DNA of 64,000 bases from NCBI GenBank assembly GCA_038093515.1, contig JBBPSI010000008.1:62001-126000 (forward strand), in the 5' to 3' direction. The notes under the pieces were generated by a model, which ran no database searches, was not told where the DNA came from, and saw nothing but the letters and a program-made list of their open reading frames with translations. Both the position numbers and the translations under genes were made by a program. Each line of letters opens with the position of its first letter. Position 1 is the stretch's first letter. Positions 45,001 to 56,962 of this stretch are shown piece after piece. The stretch comes from Butyriboletus loyo. Lineage: Eukaryota; Basidiomycota; Agaricomycetes; Boletales; Boletaceae.

Positions 45001-45081
45001 GTTTCCGTGGTCTTCAATATCATAGTTTGCAAGGACGGCACGACTTGAGCGTGGCTTTCTTGGCCGAAGTTCACGAGGCAT
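42032..45081 (-). CDS. WD40 protein, TFIIIC subunit (Tfc6/GTF3C2-like)
   Basis: An 813-residue nuclear protein in 12 exons: 45081-44276, 44223-44101, 44050-43932, 43880-43621, 43563-43422, 43370-43269, 43213-43160, 43099-42899, 42839-42697, 42641-42540, 42474-42391, 42337-42032. The N-terminal ~150 residues are charged and disordered, with acidic and basic patches. A beta-propeller follows, with WD-like blades such as PVWGIDWCP, EIKWCPLP, GGYDGVECLTDIR and YHPQLAVGSADGSC. The pattern resembles the tau-91/GTF3C2 subunit of TFIIIC, which helps recruit RNA polymerase III to tRNA genes. I infer the identity from motifs I recognise, so another WD40 regulator remains possible. The intron after 42899 has a GC donor (GCATGT), and the donor before 44050 (GTTTGA) is weak. 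Confidence 0.7.
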
Positions 45082-45200
45082 CGTGTGCTCTGTCGAGTGT
45101 GTTATGGGGTCAACCCTGGTCGAGGCCAATTTATTTACCCAGGCATGATTGAAGTCGCGTTGCGCAAACTCATCAAAATAACGCGTAGCCTCACTCCATC
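45082..45200. promoter_or_regulatory. 119 bp divergent promoter (TFIIIC subunit / Csm3)
   Basis: The ATGs of two divergent genes are only 119 bp apart, so their 5' untranslated regions and core promoters must overlap or be shared. No TATA box is seen. Confidence 0.55.
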
Positions 45201-46618
45201 ATGTCTCTCGATGACATCTGGGACGAGCCCATCGCGCCTCCACCAAAGCCCGCGCCAACTGATGGCGATTCCAGCCCTCTCAAACGACCCCACCAATCCC
45301 TCTTTTTCTCTGACAGCGACAGCGACTACGAACGGCCCCCGAAGCGCGCAACACCCGCTCCACCTCCAGCCAGGCCAGATGTCGATGCCTTGTTCGAGGA
45401 TCTCGACAAGGGCGAAGAGGACAATGATTTGAGATATAAGCCGCTTGCACCGGCGTTGGACCTTGCAAAACTTACCAAGGAAGCAGAAGCAAGACATGAG
45501 GATGCAAGACAAACGGCCGCTTCGCAGACCGTAGCAGGCGGTTCGAAGTCAGGGGCTGCTGGTGGCACCGGAAAGGACCAGTTTAGAAAGGACGAAGGGA
45601 AGGACAAGCCCGGTGATGAGGAGAAAAAGGGACGGAAGGTTCTGCCAAAGTTGGATGAGGAGAGGCTGGTAGGACCTGAGGGTTTTCCACTGCTCATCGA
45701 CGACATCAAGGGATTCGTACCAAAGGGGAAAGGAAGCGAGGTGCACTCCCACTCCCTTTCAACGTTGTATGCTCCCGCTGACCCATGTTTCCTTCAGCAT
45801 GCAGATCTCAATCGGTTGTTGCAGGTATACCAGTTTTGGACACACAGAATGTATCCAAAGACTTCGTTCAAAGACACGGTCGGCCGTGTGGAGAAACTGT
45901 GTCACTCCAAACGCATGCAGGTACAAAAAATCCGAGTATCTTGTCTGAGTTATGTTCTCTGACCTACACGTACCACAAGGTTCGCCTAAGCGTCTGGCGC
46001 GACGAATTCAAAGGTACCACGAACGGCAATAAGTCGGACGACGACCCGGAAGTCATCGATCTTACCGAACCCACACTTGTCGGGACAGAAGACGGAGGAG
46101 ACGACGGGAGATCCGAGAACCCCCAGTGCAAGAGCGACCAAGCGTCCTCCCGTCCTCCTTCGCTCCCCCCTGCATCGTCGGAGGTGGATGACGATGAATT
46201 TGATATTGACGCTGTGATCAGGGCTGAGGAAGAACGACTCGCTGCACTCCGAGCGGCGGAGGCTGATTCTGGGTCACTGCCCACGTCGCTTTCACCAACC
46301 CTTGCGGAAAAGGCTTCAGCTAGAAACGGACCCGACGCAGACGCGATGGACGTCGACGAAGCAAGTCTTTGGGATGCCTTTGAACCACAGCTGCTGGTGG
46401 ATCCACCACAGAGTACCACCCCATCATCTGCACCTGTAGGTGACGACGAGGATATGTGGAACATCGTCGACGAGATGGAACAAGGGGAACAGCCTAAACC
46501 GCCCCAAACTCAGATACCAGTATCGGGGGTCAATGTTATACCCTCATTGAATAGTACTAATGGCGGGAACGCTTCTCACGCAACCAACGACGATGACTGG
46601 GACGAGATGTATTCATAG
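45201..46618 (+). CDS. CSM3: Replication fork protection protein Csm3/Swi3 (Tipin)
   Basis: A 433-residue protein in three exons, 45201-45740, 45798-45920 and 45980-46618. With Tof1/Swi1 it stabilises stalled replication forks and supports the S-phase checkpoint in the nucleus. The Swi3 domain is clear: KVLPKLDEERL near residue 145, the hallmark DLNRLLQVYQFWTHRMYPK, then FKDTVGRVEKLCHSKRM and LSVWRDE. The disordered C-terminal half is acidic, with DDEFDIDAV and a DDEDMWNIVDEME stretch that resembles the RPA-binding helix region of Tipin, and it ends DDDWDEMYS. The N-terminus (DDIWDEP) mirrors this end. Length fits fungal homologs. Confidence 0.92.
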
Positions 46619-47059
46619 ACGATGATATGTATCGTACTTGCATTTGGATAAATTGTGACTTTTGATATTACTTCTAACGTGAGGGCTGATTTTGATGACC
46701 ATGGATTAGATTGAAAGTTGCTCAAGTTCTGTCCAAGAATCGTGTCAGTTTGAGCCCAGGTATCGAAAAACAAAAAAAAGTATGTTCAGATAAAAGGCAA
46801 TATAAATGTTGTCTCCACGAGGGTACAGAACAGGTCTGAGAAATAATTCATCCTAGGAAGACCAGCAGGGTCTTCGGCATAGAAGGTGGTTTCGACTCAC
46901 CAGAATACGACTCTAAAGACCTACGTTGCGATGGCTGCATGGACGATGGAAAGAAAAAAAAATTACGACCATTTTCCACGAGACCTTGGTGACCGGACCG
47001 TGGGCATTTCGTACTCTATAGATCGAAGGGACACGATATCGCCGACTCATCTTTGAACG
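46619..47059. other. Spacer between CSM3 and the methyltransferase gene
   Basis: 440 bp with A-rich runs (about 46,770 and 46,955); no gene seen. Confidence 0.5.
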
Positions 47060-48135
<1,076 letters not shown>

Positions 48136-48270
48136 CCTGATACTTGTCGACTTGTAGAAAAACAAGACGTTGAGTTTAGCGTACAGTCTCGGTGAAAGGG
48201 CGACAAGGGTGGTTCTACTTCTACTCCATTTCCCAAGTCCGAGAGAGGCCTGGCAAGAGCTAGGCTTGCA

Positions 48271-49344
48271 TCACTGCGAGAACGTGACACTGCCGGTCAT
48301 GCCCACAACTCCGTCGTCATCTGCACACCACACATCTGCTTTATTCTTGGTTATCAACGTGCCGTAGATAGTGGAGTTACGATTGACGATGACCGGGTTG
48401 CGAGCACGATATTCAAATGCGTGTAGTTGCAAGCCAGGTTTATAAAATTGCAAAACCTCGAGTAGCATGAGCGCCGTCAGAGGTCCATGAACAAGGCGTT
48501 CTGAAAAGGGAGTAAGGCGTTATGGTTCACAACAAGCCCCGGGGAACAAACCTGGGTAACCCTCGCTGTTCTGTGCATAATCTTTATCCAGATGGATATG
48601 ATGTCCGTTGAAAGTAAGCGCCGAGAAGCGGAAGAGCGTCGTCAACGAAGGCTTATAGGTAAATGAGAAATCTGGCTTCGGTAGTCCTGACACTGTTCGA
48701 GGCAGAGAGTCAATCGGTTCCGCCTACGATGGTGAACATTAACGCTAAAGCACCACACCTTCCCGAGCATCCCGTTTCCTTGTCCGGGATGCAAGATATA
48801 CATGCGATCTTTCCTCCACGACGGACGGTTCCCCGCGTCCTTGGGCCGTGACTTCGATCCTCTGCTTCACAAACACCATCGGATGCGTGTTTACAGCGTC
48901 GAATCCTTTCTTTTCGACGCTAGCTATCGTCGAAACGGCATGGGCATTGTCTCCGACGCTCAACGCACCGCCTGACTTCGGGTTCCACCGCATCGTGCCC
49001 GACGCCCACATACGCCGTGTGAACGGCTCCGGAGGACAGAAATCAGCGTCAGTACCATCGGGACGAAGAGCGTTCTCGGGAAGACGTGGATGAAAGAAGA
49101 CGAGGTGGTGGCCGTACCCGAGGGGTGTGCCTTCTGTGGGAGGCTGGTATGGCCAGTGATCGCGGGCTCCGTCGCGTGTTGGAAGGGTGATGTAGAGGTC
49201 GGCGAGATGAGTCGGAGTCAAGGTATCGGTGATGGCGAGGGACTTGGGTCGTGCGATCCATGCGTCGAGTGCGGTGATGTCGGATGGGTTCGTCGAGAGA
49301 CGCCGTGTAGTAATCGCTCGAATGGATCGTAAGAAGGACAACAT
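48271..49344 (-). CDS. HTD2: Mitochondrial 3-hydroxyacyl-thioester dehydratase (Htd2-like)
   Basis: A 318-residue protein in three exons: 49344-48759, 48692-48552, 48500-48271. It catalyses the dehydration step of mitochondrial type II fatty acid synthesis, the pathway that supplies lipoic acid precursors. The N-terminus (MLSFLRSIRAITTRRLS) is a mitochondrial presequence. The conserved core includes LVFFHPRLPE, RPDGTDADFCPPEPFTRRMW, TMRWNPKSG, VEERSHVYL and the hot-dog/MaoC hydratase signature RFSALTFNGHHIHLD (residues about 220-235), which carries the catalytic histidine region, then VHGPLTALMLLE. The start is the first ATG after a GTG-initiated longer frame. It is convergent with the methyltransferase gene and divergent from TRM1. 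Confidence 0.9.
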
Positions 49345-49635
49345 CCTGAGCTTGTTCCAATCAGTCAGTGTCTGAGAACTTTGGGACCAAGCACCAAGTA
49401 GTGGAGGCACGTTAAGCGTCGGAATTCACTGACGGAACTAGTAGCAAACATAATCCAGTCGCACTCAGACTCTCTCGCAGTCACTGGGTCTACTAGCACC
49501 CGTTAAATTTCGACAACCGTGACGTCTCTCTTCGTGTTCGTGTTCCATAGGCCTCTGCGCCTCGCTCTGCATATTCGGACAACTCGTCTGCATACCGCCG
49601 TAAGGTTCACCGGGCCACACCTACCTCGACGTCTG
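49345..49635. promoter_or_regulatory. 291 bp divergent promoter (HTD2 / TRM1)
   Basis: The region between two divergent start codons. On the TRM1 side it also holds an open in-frame extension (from about 49507) rich in arginine and lacking acidic residues. CCATAG at about 49545-49550 is a possible splice acceptor, so an upstream TRM1 exon may exist. Confidence 0.5.
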
Positions 49636-52119
49636 ATGGCGATGGCGATGGCGGACACGTCGAAAGCAGAGGTACCCAAAGAACCCGAAGGACCCCCCAT
49701 TGTCGTCCCCGAGGGTTTCTTGCTCTACACCGAAAACAACGCACACATCCTCATCTCTTCCAAGGACGAAGCGTTCCTGAATCCAGTCCAGGAGTTCAAC
49801 CGCGACATGAGCGTCGCGTGTATCCGCGTATGGAGCGAGGAATTGAACAGAGAAAAGGAGGACAGGTTTAGAAAGGCGGAGGAGAGACGGGCAAAGAGAC
49901 TCGGACAGGCAGTTTGGGAGAAACCGAGAGGTGAGGGATTGGGGCGTTGCGTTCGCTGGCGTTTTTCTTTTTGACTGATGCTAGAGGTGGTATAGCTGAA
50001 GGCGAGGGGGAAACATCTCACTCCACGGACACAACTGGGGATGGTTCGACCATGGTCCTTGATACGGTCGAGAATCCCTCAAAGCCGCACGTGGTATGTT
50101 GGTAGGACTGATGCGCTGTCCGACCCATCTCACTGGACCTGTTCTCCAAAGTATCACCCGCACAAGTTCGTCCTCCTAGAAGCGCTCTCCGCAACTGGAC
50201 TGAGATCTATCCGCTACGCTAAAGAAATCCCTCTTATGAGGTTTGTGAAGGAAGCAGATCGTGCCTCCCGTTCTCTGACTGGTCTCTAGGTTCATTATTG
50301 CTAATGATTTGTCGCCATCTGCGACCGCTGCGATGAAGAGGAATGTGGAAATCAATGCACTCGGTCCCTCCGAAGAGGAAATCACAACACCCGATGGACA
50401 GCGGACGGTCAAGTCGAGCCCGGGTAAGGTCAGAGTTCACGAAGATGACGCGTGGTGTGCCCCTTTCTTGTCCGATCGAACGACTAGGTCGGCTGAGAGG
50501 GTGTCAGTGCTCTGATGTATAACCACCGCACGGAGAAAACTCGCGTTGATGTCGTCGACCTCGATCCTTATGGCACCGCTGCCCCCTTTATTGATGCTGC
50601 CGTGCAAGCCGTAAACAGTGGAGGCAAGTCAGCAACCCGGGATGAAACACTTTGATGCAAACGTTGACCGTCATAGGTCTGCTCTGTGTGACGTGCACCG
50701 ATATGTCGGTCCTTGCAACGACGAATTACTCTGAAAAATGGTGAGCGTGTCGTCCATGGTCTTGTACTTGCCACTCACGCCTTTAACAGCTTCTCAAATT
50801 ATGGTGGCATGCCTGTAAAAGCGGAGTATTCGCATGAGGCTGTAAGTTTGACATGGGTCCGTAGGTTCACCGGTACTTACCAAAGATATAGGCACTCCGG
50901 CTGGTCTTGAACACGATCTCGACGTCTGCAATTAGATATGGGCGCTACATTGAACCCCTTCTATCATTGTCCATCGACTTCTACGTTCGTATTTTCGTGC
51001 GAGTCCACGCAGCTCCTGTGGAGGTGAAAAAAGTAGCTAGGTAACGCTCTTGCGCTACTTACGCCACCCGCTGCTAATTTAACATTCGTGAACGAAAGCA
51101 AAACGTCCATCTACTATATCTGCTCTGGATGTGCGTCCTTCCACGGGCAAAAGCTGGGGCGGGTCGTAGAAAAGACGAACGAACAGTCCGGCGCGGTCAA
51201 TCTCCAATACAAAATGGCCACTGGACCCCCCGTCGGCTCGGCGTGCCCCGAGTGTGGTTTCAACATGCACGTGCGTGTCGTCGGTCTGAGTATGTGTTGA
51301 TGGGCTAAGTGTGGTACGTAGCTGGCGGGACCGATGTGGTCGGGTCCACTCCATAATCCCGAGTTTGTCGCCAAGGTGGTCGAACATGTCGATCGAGACG
51401 CGAAGAATTATGGGACGTCGACCCGTATGAAAGGGATGTTGGCCGTTGCCAGAGAGGTTCGTGCGGGACTGGAGATATGGATGACCCATCGACTTGTCCT
51501 GACGAGACGTGATGTACCCTTCGCAGGAACTCGACGTCCCGTTTTATTTCACCCCCGGAAAAGTTGCGGGCACGTTCCACTGCTCGACGCCTGCGCTGGG
51601 TGACGTTGCGTACGTGCAGCTGACATTGCCCCCCGCCGCTTGCTCATTATTCTCGCTTCCTTTATTTTTGTGCCCATTTTAGCTCGGCGCTGCTCAACGC
51701 GGGCCATAAAGTCTCGCGTTCGCACGCGTCAGCAGGGTCACTCAAGACGACCGCCTCGCGCGAAGTGATCCACGACGTCTTTCGGGCGTGGGCACGACGA
51801 CATCCTGTACGGATGGACCGAATCTCAGAGACGTCGCCTGCAGCGAGGTTGTTGAGCAAGGAGATCAAGTATGTTCACTTTCTTTTCTTCTTTCCTCGTT
51901 GGTGACGACCCCGACGGGGATTGTTTTTTACTTTCATTCTTTATTTTGACGTATTGTTCTAGAATGCAAGTGGACTTTGGGAAACATCCCGAGTTGGTGA
52001 CGCGTATGAGCGATGACGTGCGGATCGTTCGGTATCAGCAAAACCCAGCGCCGAATTGGGGACCGGGGTCGAGGGCGGGAGGGAAGCGAAAGCGGCAGAG
52101 ATCCGACGAGGGCCGGTGA
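49636..52119 (+). CDS. TRM1: tRNA (guanine26-N2)-dimethyltransferase Trm1
   Basis: A 585-residue enzyme in 13 exons: 49636-49930, 49996-50093, 50152-50240, 50290-50451, 50508-50623, 50677-50740, 50790-50841, 50892-51040, 51099-51270, 51322-51456, 51527-51609, 51683-51868, 51963-52119. It makes m2,2G at position 26 of nuclear and mitochondrial tRNAs. Signatures: [37 protein letters not shown] (SAM-binding), [40 protein letters not shown], and a zinc-binding CSGCASFHG...CPECGF pair. The C-terminus is basic (KRKRQR), fitting nuclear targeting. The intron after 50623 has a GC donor (GCAAGT). The first ATG gives MAMAMAD; the frame is open upstream without ATG. Confidence 0.93.
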
Positions 52120-52713
52120 ATGCAATGGATTGGTTGGATAGGAGTAGCATTCCCCGACCCTCTTTTTGGGTGACGTTTGGGGGTGGGCTCAGAGAAAGAA
52201 AGAAAGTGATTCGTAATTCATTTTCGTTGGTTCGGGACCCATCCATTTCGAAACCGGGCGATCCATCCTCGGTACTTGCTATCACGTTGATATCGAACGA
52301 AACAGAACACAGCGTAAGTAGTCATATCTGACCCCAACACCAACGAACCGAACCATGTGAACAAAGAAAGAAAGGTAAATTATATGTCCCAAGTGCAATA
52401 AATAAAGCGAGAAAGAGAGCGGAATTCCTGTACAAGAGGCCTCCAGAGAGAGAGCATCCACAGAACACACGCACGCGCGAGCTTGTACAAGCTAGATAGA
52501 AAAGGGTATTGTTTATTTTTTTTAAAAAGAAATGTGCGTCGAGAACATTGGGATACCACTCCAAGGCGAGCAAGGGTCACGACGACGACGAACCCCCCGG
52601 ACACGTCGCAATGTGAGGCGGAGGAGAGAGAGAGGTGTGTGCGTAGAGATAACGAGATAAGAGATAAACAGATAACCTTGTCCACCGGGAGACAATAGGT
52701 CAGCGCGCGCGCG
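52120..52713. other. Convergent spacer between TRM1 and STE11
   Basis: About 600 bp between two stop codons, holding both 3' untranslated regions; there are GA-rich and T-rich runs but no gene. Confidence 0.6.
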
Positions 52714-55700
52714 TCACGCTGTCACCTCAATCGTCGGAATGTTTACGCCCCTGGCAGTGGCGCTGCCTTTCCCGCTCGATATCCCGGTGGGCTTCTTGAC
52801 GGCTGACCATACATGCTGGAGGAGTTCTCCGGCGCTTGGGCGCGCGGTGTGGTCGATCTCGAATGTCTTGGTCAAAAAGTCCTCCGCTTCCGCTGAGATG
52901 TCGGACGGGATCGCTGGTTTCGCCGACTGGCCAATCTATGTGCGAGACGCAAAGAAGGGGGTAAGCGAGATGCAAGGAAAGGGGATAGAAAAGGTACCCT
53001 ACTTTAAAGATGGCTTGCATCTGGGTCAGTTGCGCCCACGGATGTTCTCCCGTAAGCATTTCGACGACGAGACATCCGACGCTCCAAATGTCCGCTGCGC
53101 TCGTATGGGCTTTTTGCTGTACCACTTCGGGCGCCATCCAAAATACCGAACCCTGCAATGACGGTCGGTTCATGCGTTTTCCCGTGAGGAGATCTAGGGA
53201 GACGCGGTCTCAGTTCACGCCTCGACTATCCAGACGCGACGATCAGATTCAGGGGAAGAACGTACTGCCGTCGACTTTCTTAGATATACCGAAATCGGAG
53301 ATCTTGATACCACCCTTGTTGTCGACGAGGATGTTGGCACCCTTGATATCGCGATGGATGATGTCGCGCTCGTGAAGATAGTTGAGACCCTGGAGGATCT
53401 GACGGACAAAGTTCTTGACAAGGGGTTCCTCGAACGCGCCGTAGCTGCGTAGGAGCGCTGTCACGGACCCACCCGGAACGTATTCCAAGAAAATGTTGAG
53501 AAAGTCGTCATCAACAGATGAATCTAACACAAAGTATCCATTAGACGGGATACGGGGGTGTCTAGAACGGCTCACAGAGATACTGCACAATGTTGGGATG
53601 GGAGAGATCTTTGAGCAGGTCAATCTCGCGCTCGAGTGCACTCAGCATGCTCTTCTTCCGCTCCTCGTTGGGTGCGGATCCCCTCGGCAGCTCGACTTGC
53701 TTGACGGCCATCAAGAGGCCATTAATGGCATCCATGCCGAGGTACACTTTACCGAACGAACCGGCGCCGATCAGGGCGCCCTTGATCCATTTTGTGCCTA
53801 CTTTTTAGTTAGCAAGATATCGGACGAGCAGGCCCGACGACCCGGCTCACCTCCACTCGACGTCATCGCCCGACCCGTCTCGTCCTCTTCCTCATTCTCG
53901 TCCTCGTTCTCGTCGTCGTCATCATCATCATCGTCCTCCTCCTCCTCGAACGTCTCCTCCGAAAGACTTGTCACATCGTCAATATCCGGTTCCACTTTTG
54001 TCCAGTCTTCCGCCCCTTCCACACCCATATCGACCGCCATGCTCTGTCTCCGGTTCTCCACCTCTGCCGTGATCTCGTCGACCGTCAACAGACTCGCCGT
54101 GTCCGACCGGTCCCGCTTGCTCCTCAGCTCTGTCATGAAACTCGTGCGCTTCGACGCGTTCGAACTCGTCCGTGACAGTCGCTTGCTCCCCGTCAGGTCC
54201 TCCATCGATTCGGACAGCGATTCAGTCGGGAACGTCACCGGTGGCAACAAGTGTGGCTTCGAATCGATACCAGACAGCTTCTCCACGTCGTCTCCCGTGA
54301 GGATCACCGAATTTCCACCCTCAGTCGAGATCGACACCCGCGGAGGGTCTTCGACCGTACCTTCGCTTACCACCGTCGACGCCTTGCCCGTCGACATCAC
54401 CGAGTTCCGTTTGGAAGACAATCCATGCGACCCTTGCGTGCTCGTGCTAAACCGCGACGGCAAGGGCGGGTTCAGTGACATCGTGCTCTCCCGCTTACCT
54501 TGCCCCCCCACCGTCGTCGCCCGCAGCATCATGCTGTGTCTCGCCGTCCGGAGCGCCTTCTTCTCTGCAAACGGGAAGTACTCCGTCAAATGCGTCGTGA
54601 TCAACTCGCTCGGCGGTCGTTGTCCGAAAAAGTTGAGCAATTTCGAGGGCTTCTTGGCAGATGCATGTGTGGGCGAGATCAGTGTCTCAAGCGCCTTCTC
54701 AGGATCGCGAACGCCAAGCCCGCTCAGAATGCTGATCGTGCTCGCACGTTTGATCGATTTGTTCGTTCTCTGACCATCACCAATCATAGTTGCATACTCG
54801 GATAATGACATGTTGGCATCGGGTTCGTCGTCAGATGCAGGCTGTCGTGGAGCAGGGAATGGGAAAGTATTTCGTGCAGGGGAAGTAGGACTGGAAGTAC
54901 GCGGTGAGGTGATAGGTGGATCTTCACCAAATATCCGCGCAAGGGCCTTGGAACGCTTCGTCAGGCCGTTCCGACGAAGCGTCAGACCTTGCTCTTTGAT
55001 GGAATCTGGTGGGCCGTGACATACTGCCAAAAGCTCTGCCTCGGAGAGGGATTTACCTATCAGATACCAACCAATTCGTCAGCGCCAGTGATGGAGGAGA
55101 GAGTCCACACTACCGTTATCAGGCTGGTCGTCATTCTCCAAGTACACACACCATCCATCCACGCTCAGTCCTCCATCGTCAGTTTCGATTCGGTTCATGA
55201 TGTTCGTGGCGTCGTCTTTTCTCCGTGTAGCTAGCCTGTCAAACTTGCGCAAGACTTTCTCCATCACCTCAATCCCTCCTGCACAATCTGCGACATCGAC
55301 GACACATGAACGACCTTCATCGGGAAGCATAAACTTGACGAGTTTCCTGCGGAGGTCGTCTAGTGAGAGCTGTTGATTATGAGACGATGGGTGAAAGGGA
55401 CCACGGCCGACGGTGAACGCAGGCGACGAGGGATTAGTTAATGGACTCTGAAGCGTCTCGATGATGGGAGAAAGTGCGGCGGCGGCCAGAGGGGGTAGTG
55501 CTGATGCGTAAGGATGTTGGGTAGTCCCTGATGTGGATGGTCGTGGAGGCAACTTGGCACCGAAATCCGAACCCATGGGAGAACTTAGACCTCCGAAAGA
55601 AATGTTTCGCCCATGCGCAGCACCGTTGGCGGTACGGGATGACGAATGTGAGCCAAAGGGAGAGGGAGAACGTATGGTTGGTTTGAGAGTGGAAGAAGGC

Positions 55701-56584
55701 CCAGATCGAGGATCAGGGGGGAGGCCATACGTAGGCCAATTGTTGGATGAATTACCAGATAAAGGAGTGAGCAAGTTTTGGGAGTGAGCAGCAGGGGCTG
55801 GAGGAAGCGGAGAGTTGGTGTAAGGGGTGGCATCTGTTTGGCTGGGTGTTCGTGAGCGTGGCCCGGAGAGCGGGTGGAGATTTCGTGCAGCGGTGCGTGC
55901 GGTGGGTGGCTGGGGAGGCTGGCCACGAGGGGCGGGGGGCAGTGGAGGCAGGAAGGGCCGGGTTGAAGAAGGTGTACCATTTGACGTAGTTGATGCTGGG
56001 GATAAGCCGTTTGTTGGCTGAGGTAGAGGACGTATGGGAGGAGGCGCGCGTGCAGAATCGGCCGAGTGTGGCTCTCGTATGAGTCGTGGTAGATCTGACC
56101 TTGTCGAATTTGGAGGTAAGACGAGTGGGGCAGGTCTGTTATTTTCGAGACGTTTAGGACCTCGGGAACTGGGAGAATGATCTCTAGCGTTGCTATCGCG
56201 TGAGCTATCTCGGGAATGTGAGGCTTGTACGTCATTTGGTTTTTGGGAGTTGAGAGGATCATTGTTAGGATGGAAGCGAGAGGATACGTGCGAGAGAGAG
56301 ACGGCAGAAGAGCTGGCGGTGCGGATAGCGCACTTGAGTCGCAGAGCCTTGACGGCATTAATGATGCGCAGTCTATCACCGACGGTGGATATGCCCATCT
56401 CCTTCAAGGTATCGTGATCCAACTCCAACAAGATGTCACCTCTGATATCGTGTTCTTTGAAGGTGTCTGCGTGTGGATTGCATTTTAGGTCGGAAAGCCA
56501 TTGGGCGACGTGTGTGTCGGACCAGGATTTGAGAAAGTCGGGAAAGGCTATTCCTGTGGGTGGATCGAGGAGGGTGCCACTCAT
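52714..56584 (-). CDS. STE11: MAP kinase kinase kinase Ste11
   Basis: A 1190-residue kinase in six exons: 56584-55114, 55056-53851, 53800-53576, 53523-53266, 53193-53003, 52935-52714. It acts at the top of the pheromone/filamentation MAPK cascade. The N-terminal SAM domain (about residues 13-80, [15 protein letters not shown]) binds Ste50-type adaptors. A Ras-association-like domain follows near 420-480 ([20 protein letters not shown]). A long serine-rich linker ends in a run of acidic residues directly before the kinase domain (about 893-1165). Kinase motifs: [19 protein letters not shown] (Lys), [47 protein letters not shown] and [12 protein letters not shown]. The catalytic residues are intact. 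It is divergent from the glucan synthase gene. Confidence 0.95.
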
Positions 56585-56962
56585 GGGTGAGAGGAGAGAG
56601 GAGCGAGATGTCGGGGGTGGAGAGGCGAAGTCAATACTTTGAGAACTACCAACTGGCCACGACCACGGGCATCAAATGGGTCAATTAATGAGAAGGGGAT
56701 AATGCGAGTACGTCTAACTGGGAGGACAATGGAATGAGATTATGATCATCGTCGTCGTTGGTCTGGTTCGGTTCGGCGGTTTGTCTTCATTGCGAACCGA
56801 CTGTGGGAAAACGGTCAGGGGAGTCGAGTTCGAGGCGATGCCGTGGCGTACGCAAATTCATCAAAGTGCCTCGATGCGTCCCGTTGCTTCTTCTCTCACC
56901 TAATCCTCCTTCTCCCCCCCACCCGTCGCTGGTGAATACGCTATTTATCGACGACCCGGGTC
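56585..56962. promoter_or_regulatory. 378 bp divergent promoter (STE11 / glucan synthase)
   Basis: The region between two divergent start codons, a MAPKKK and a cell-wall synthase. It has a C/T-rich stretch just before the glucan synthase ATG; no clear TATA box. Confidence 0.5.
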
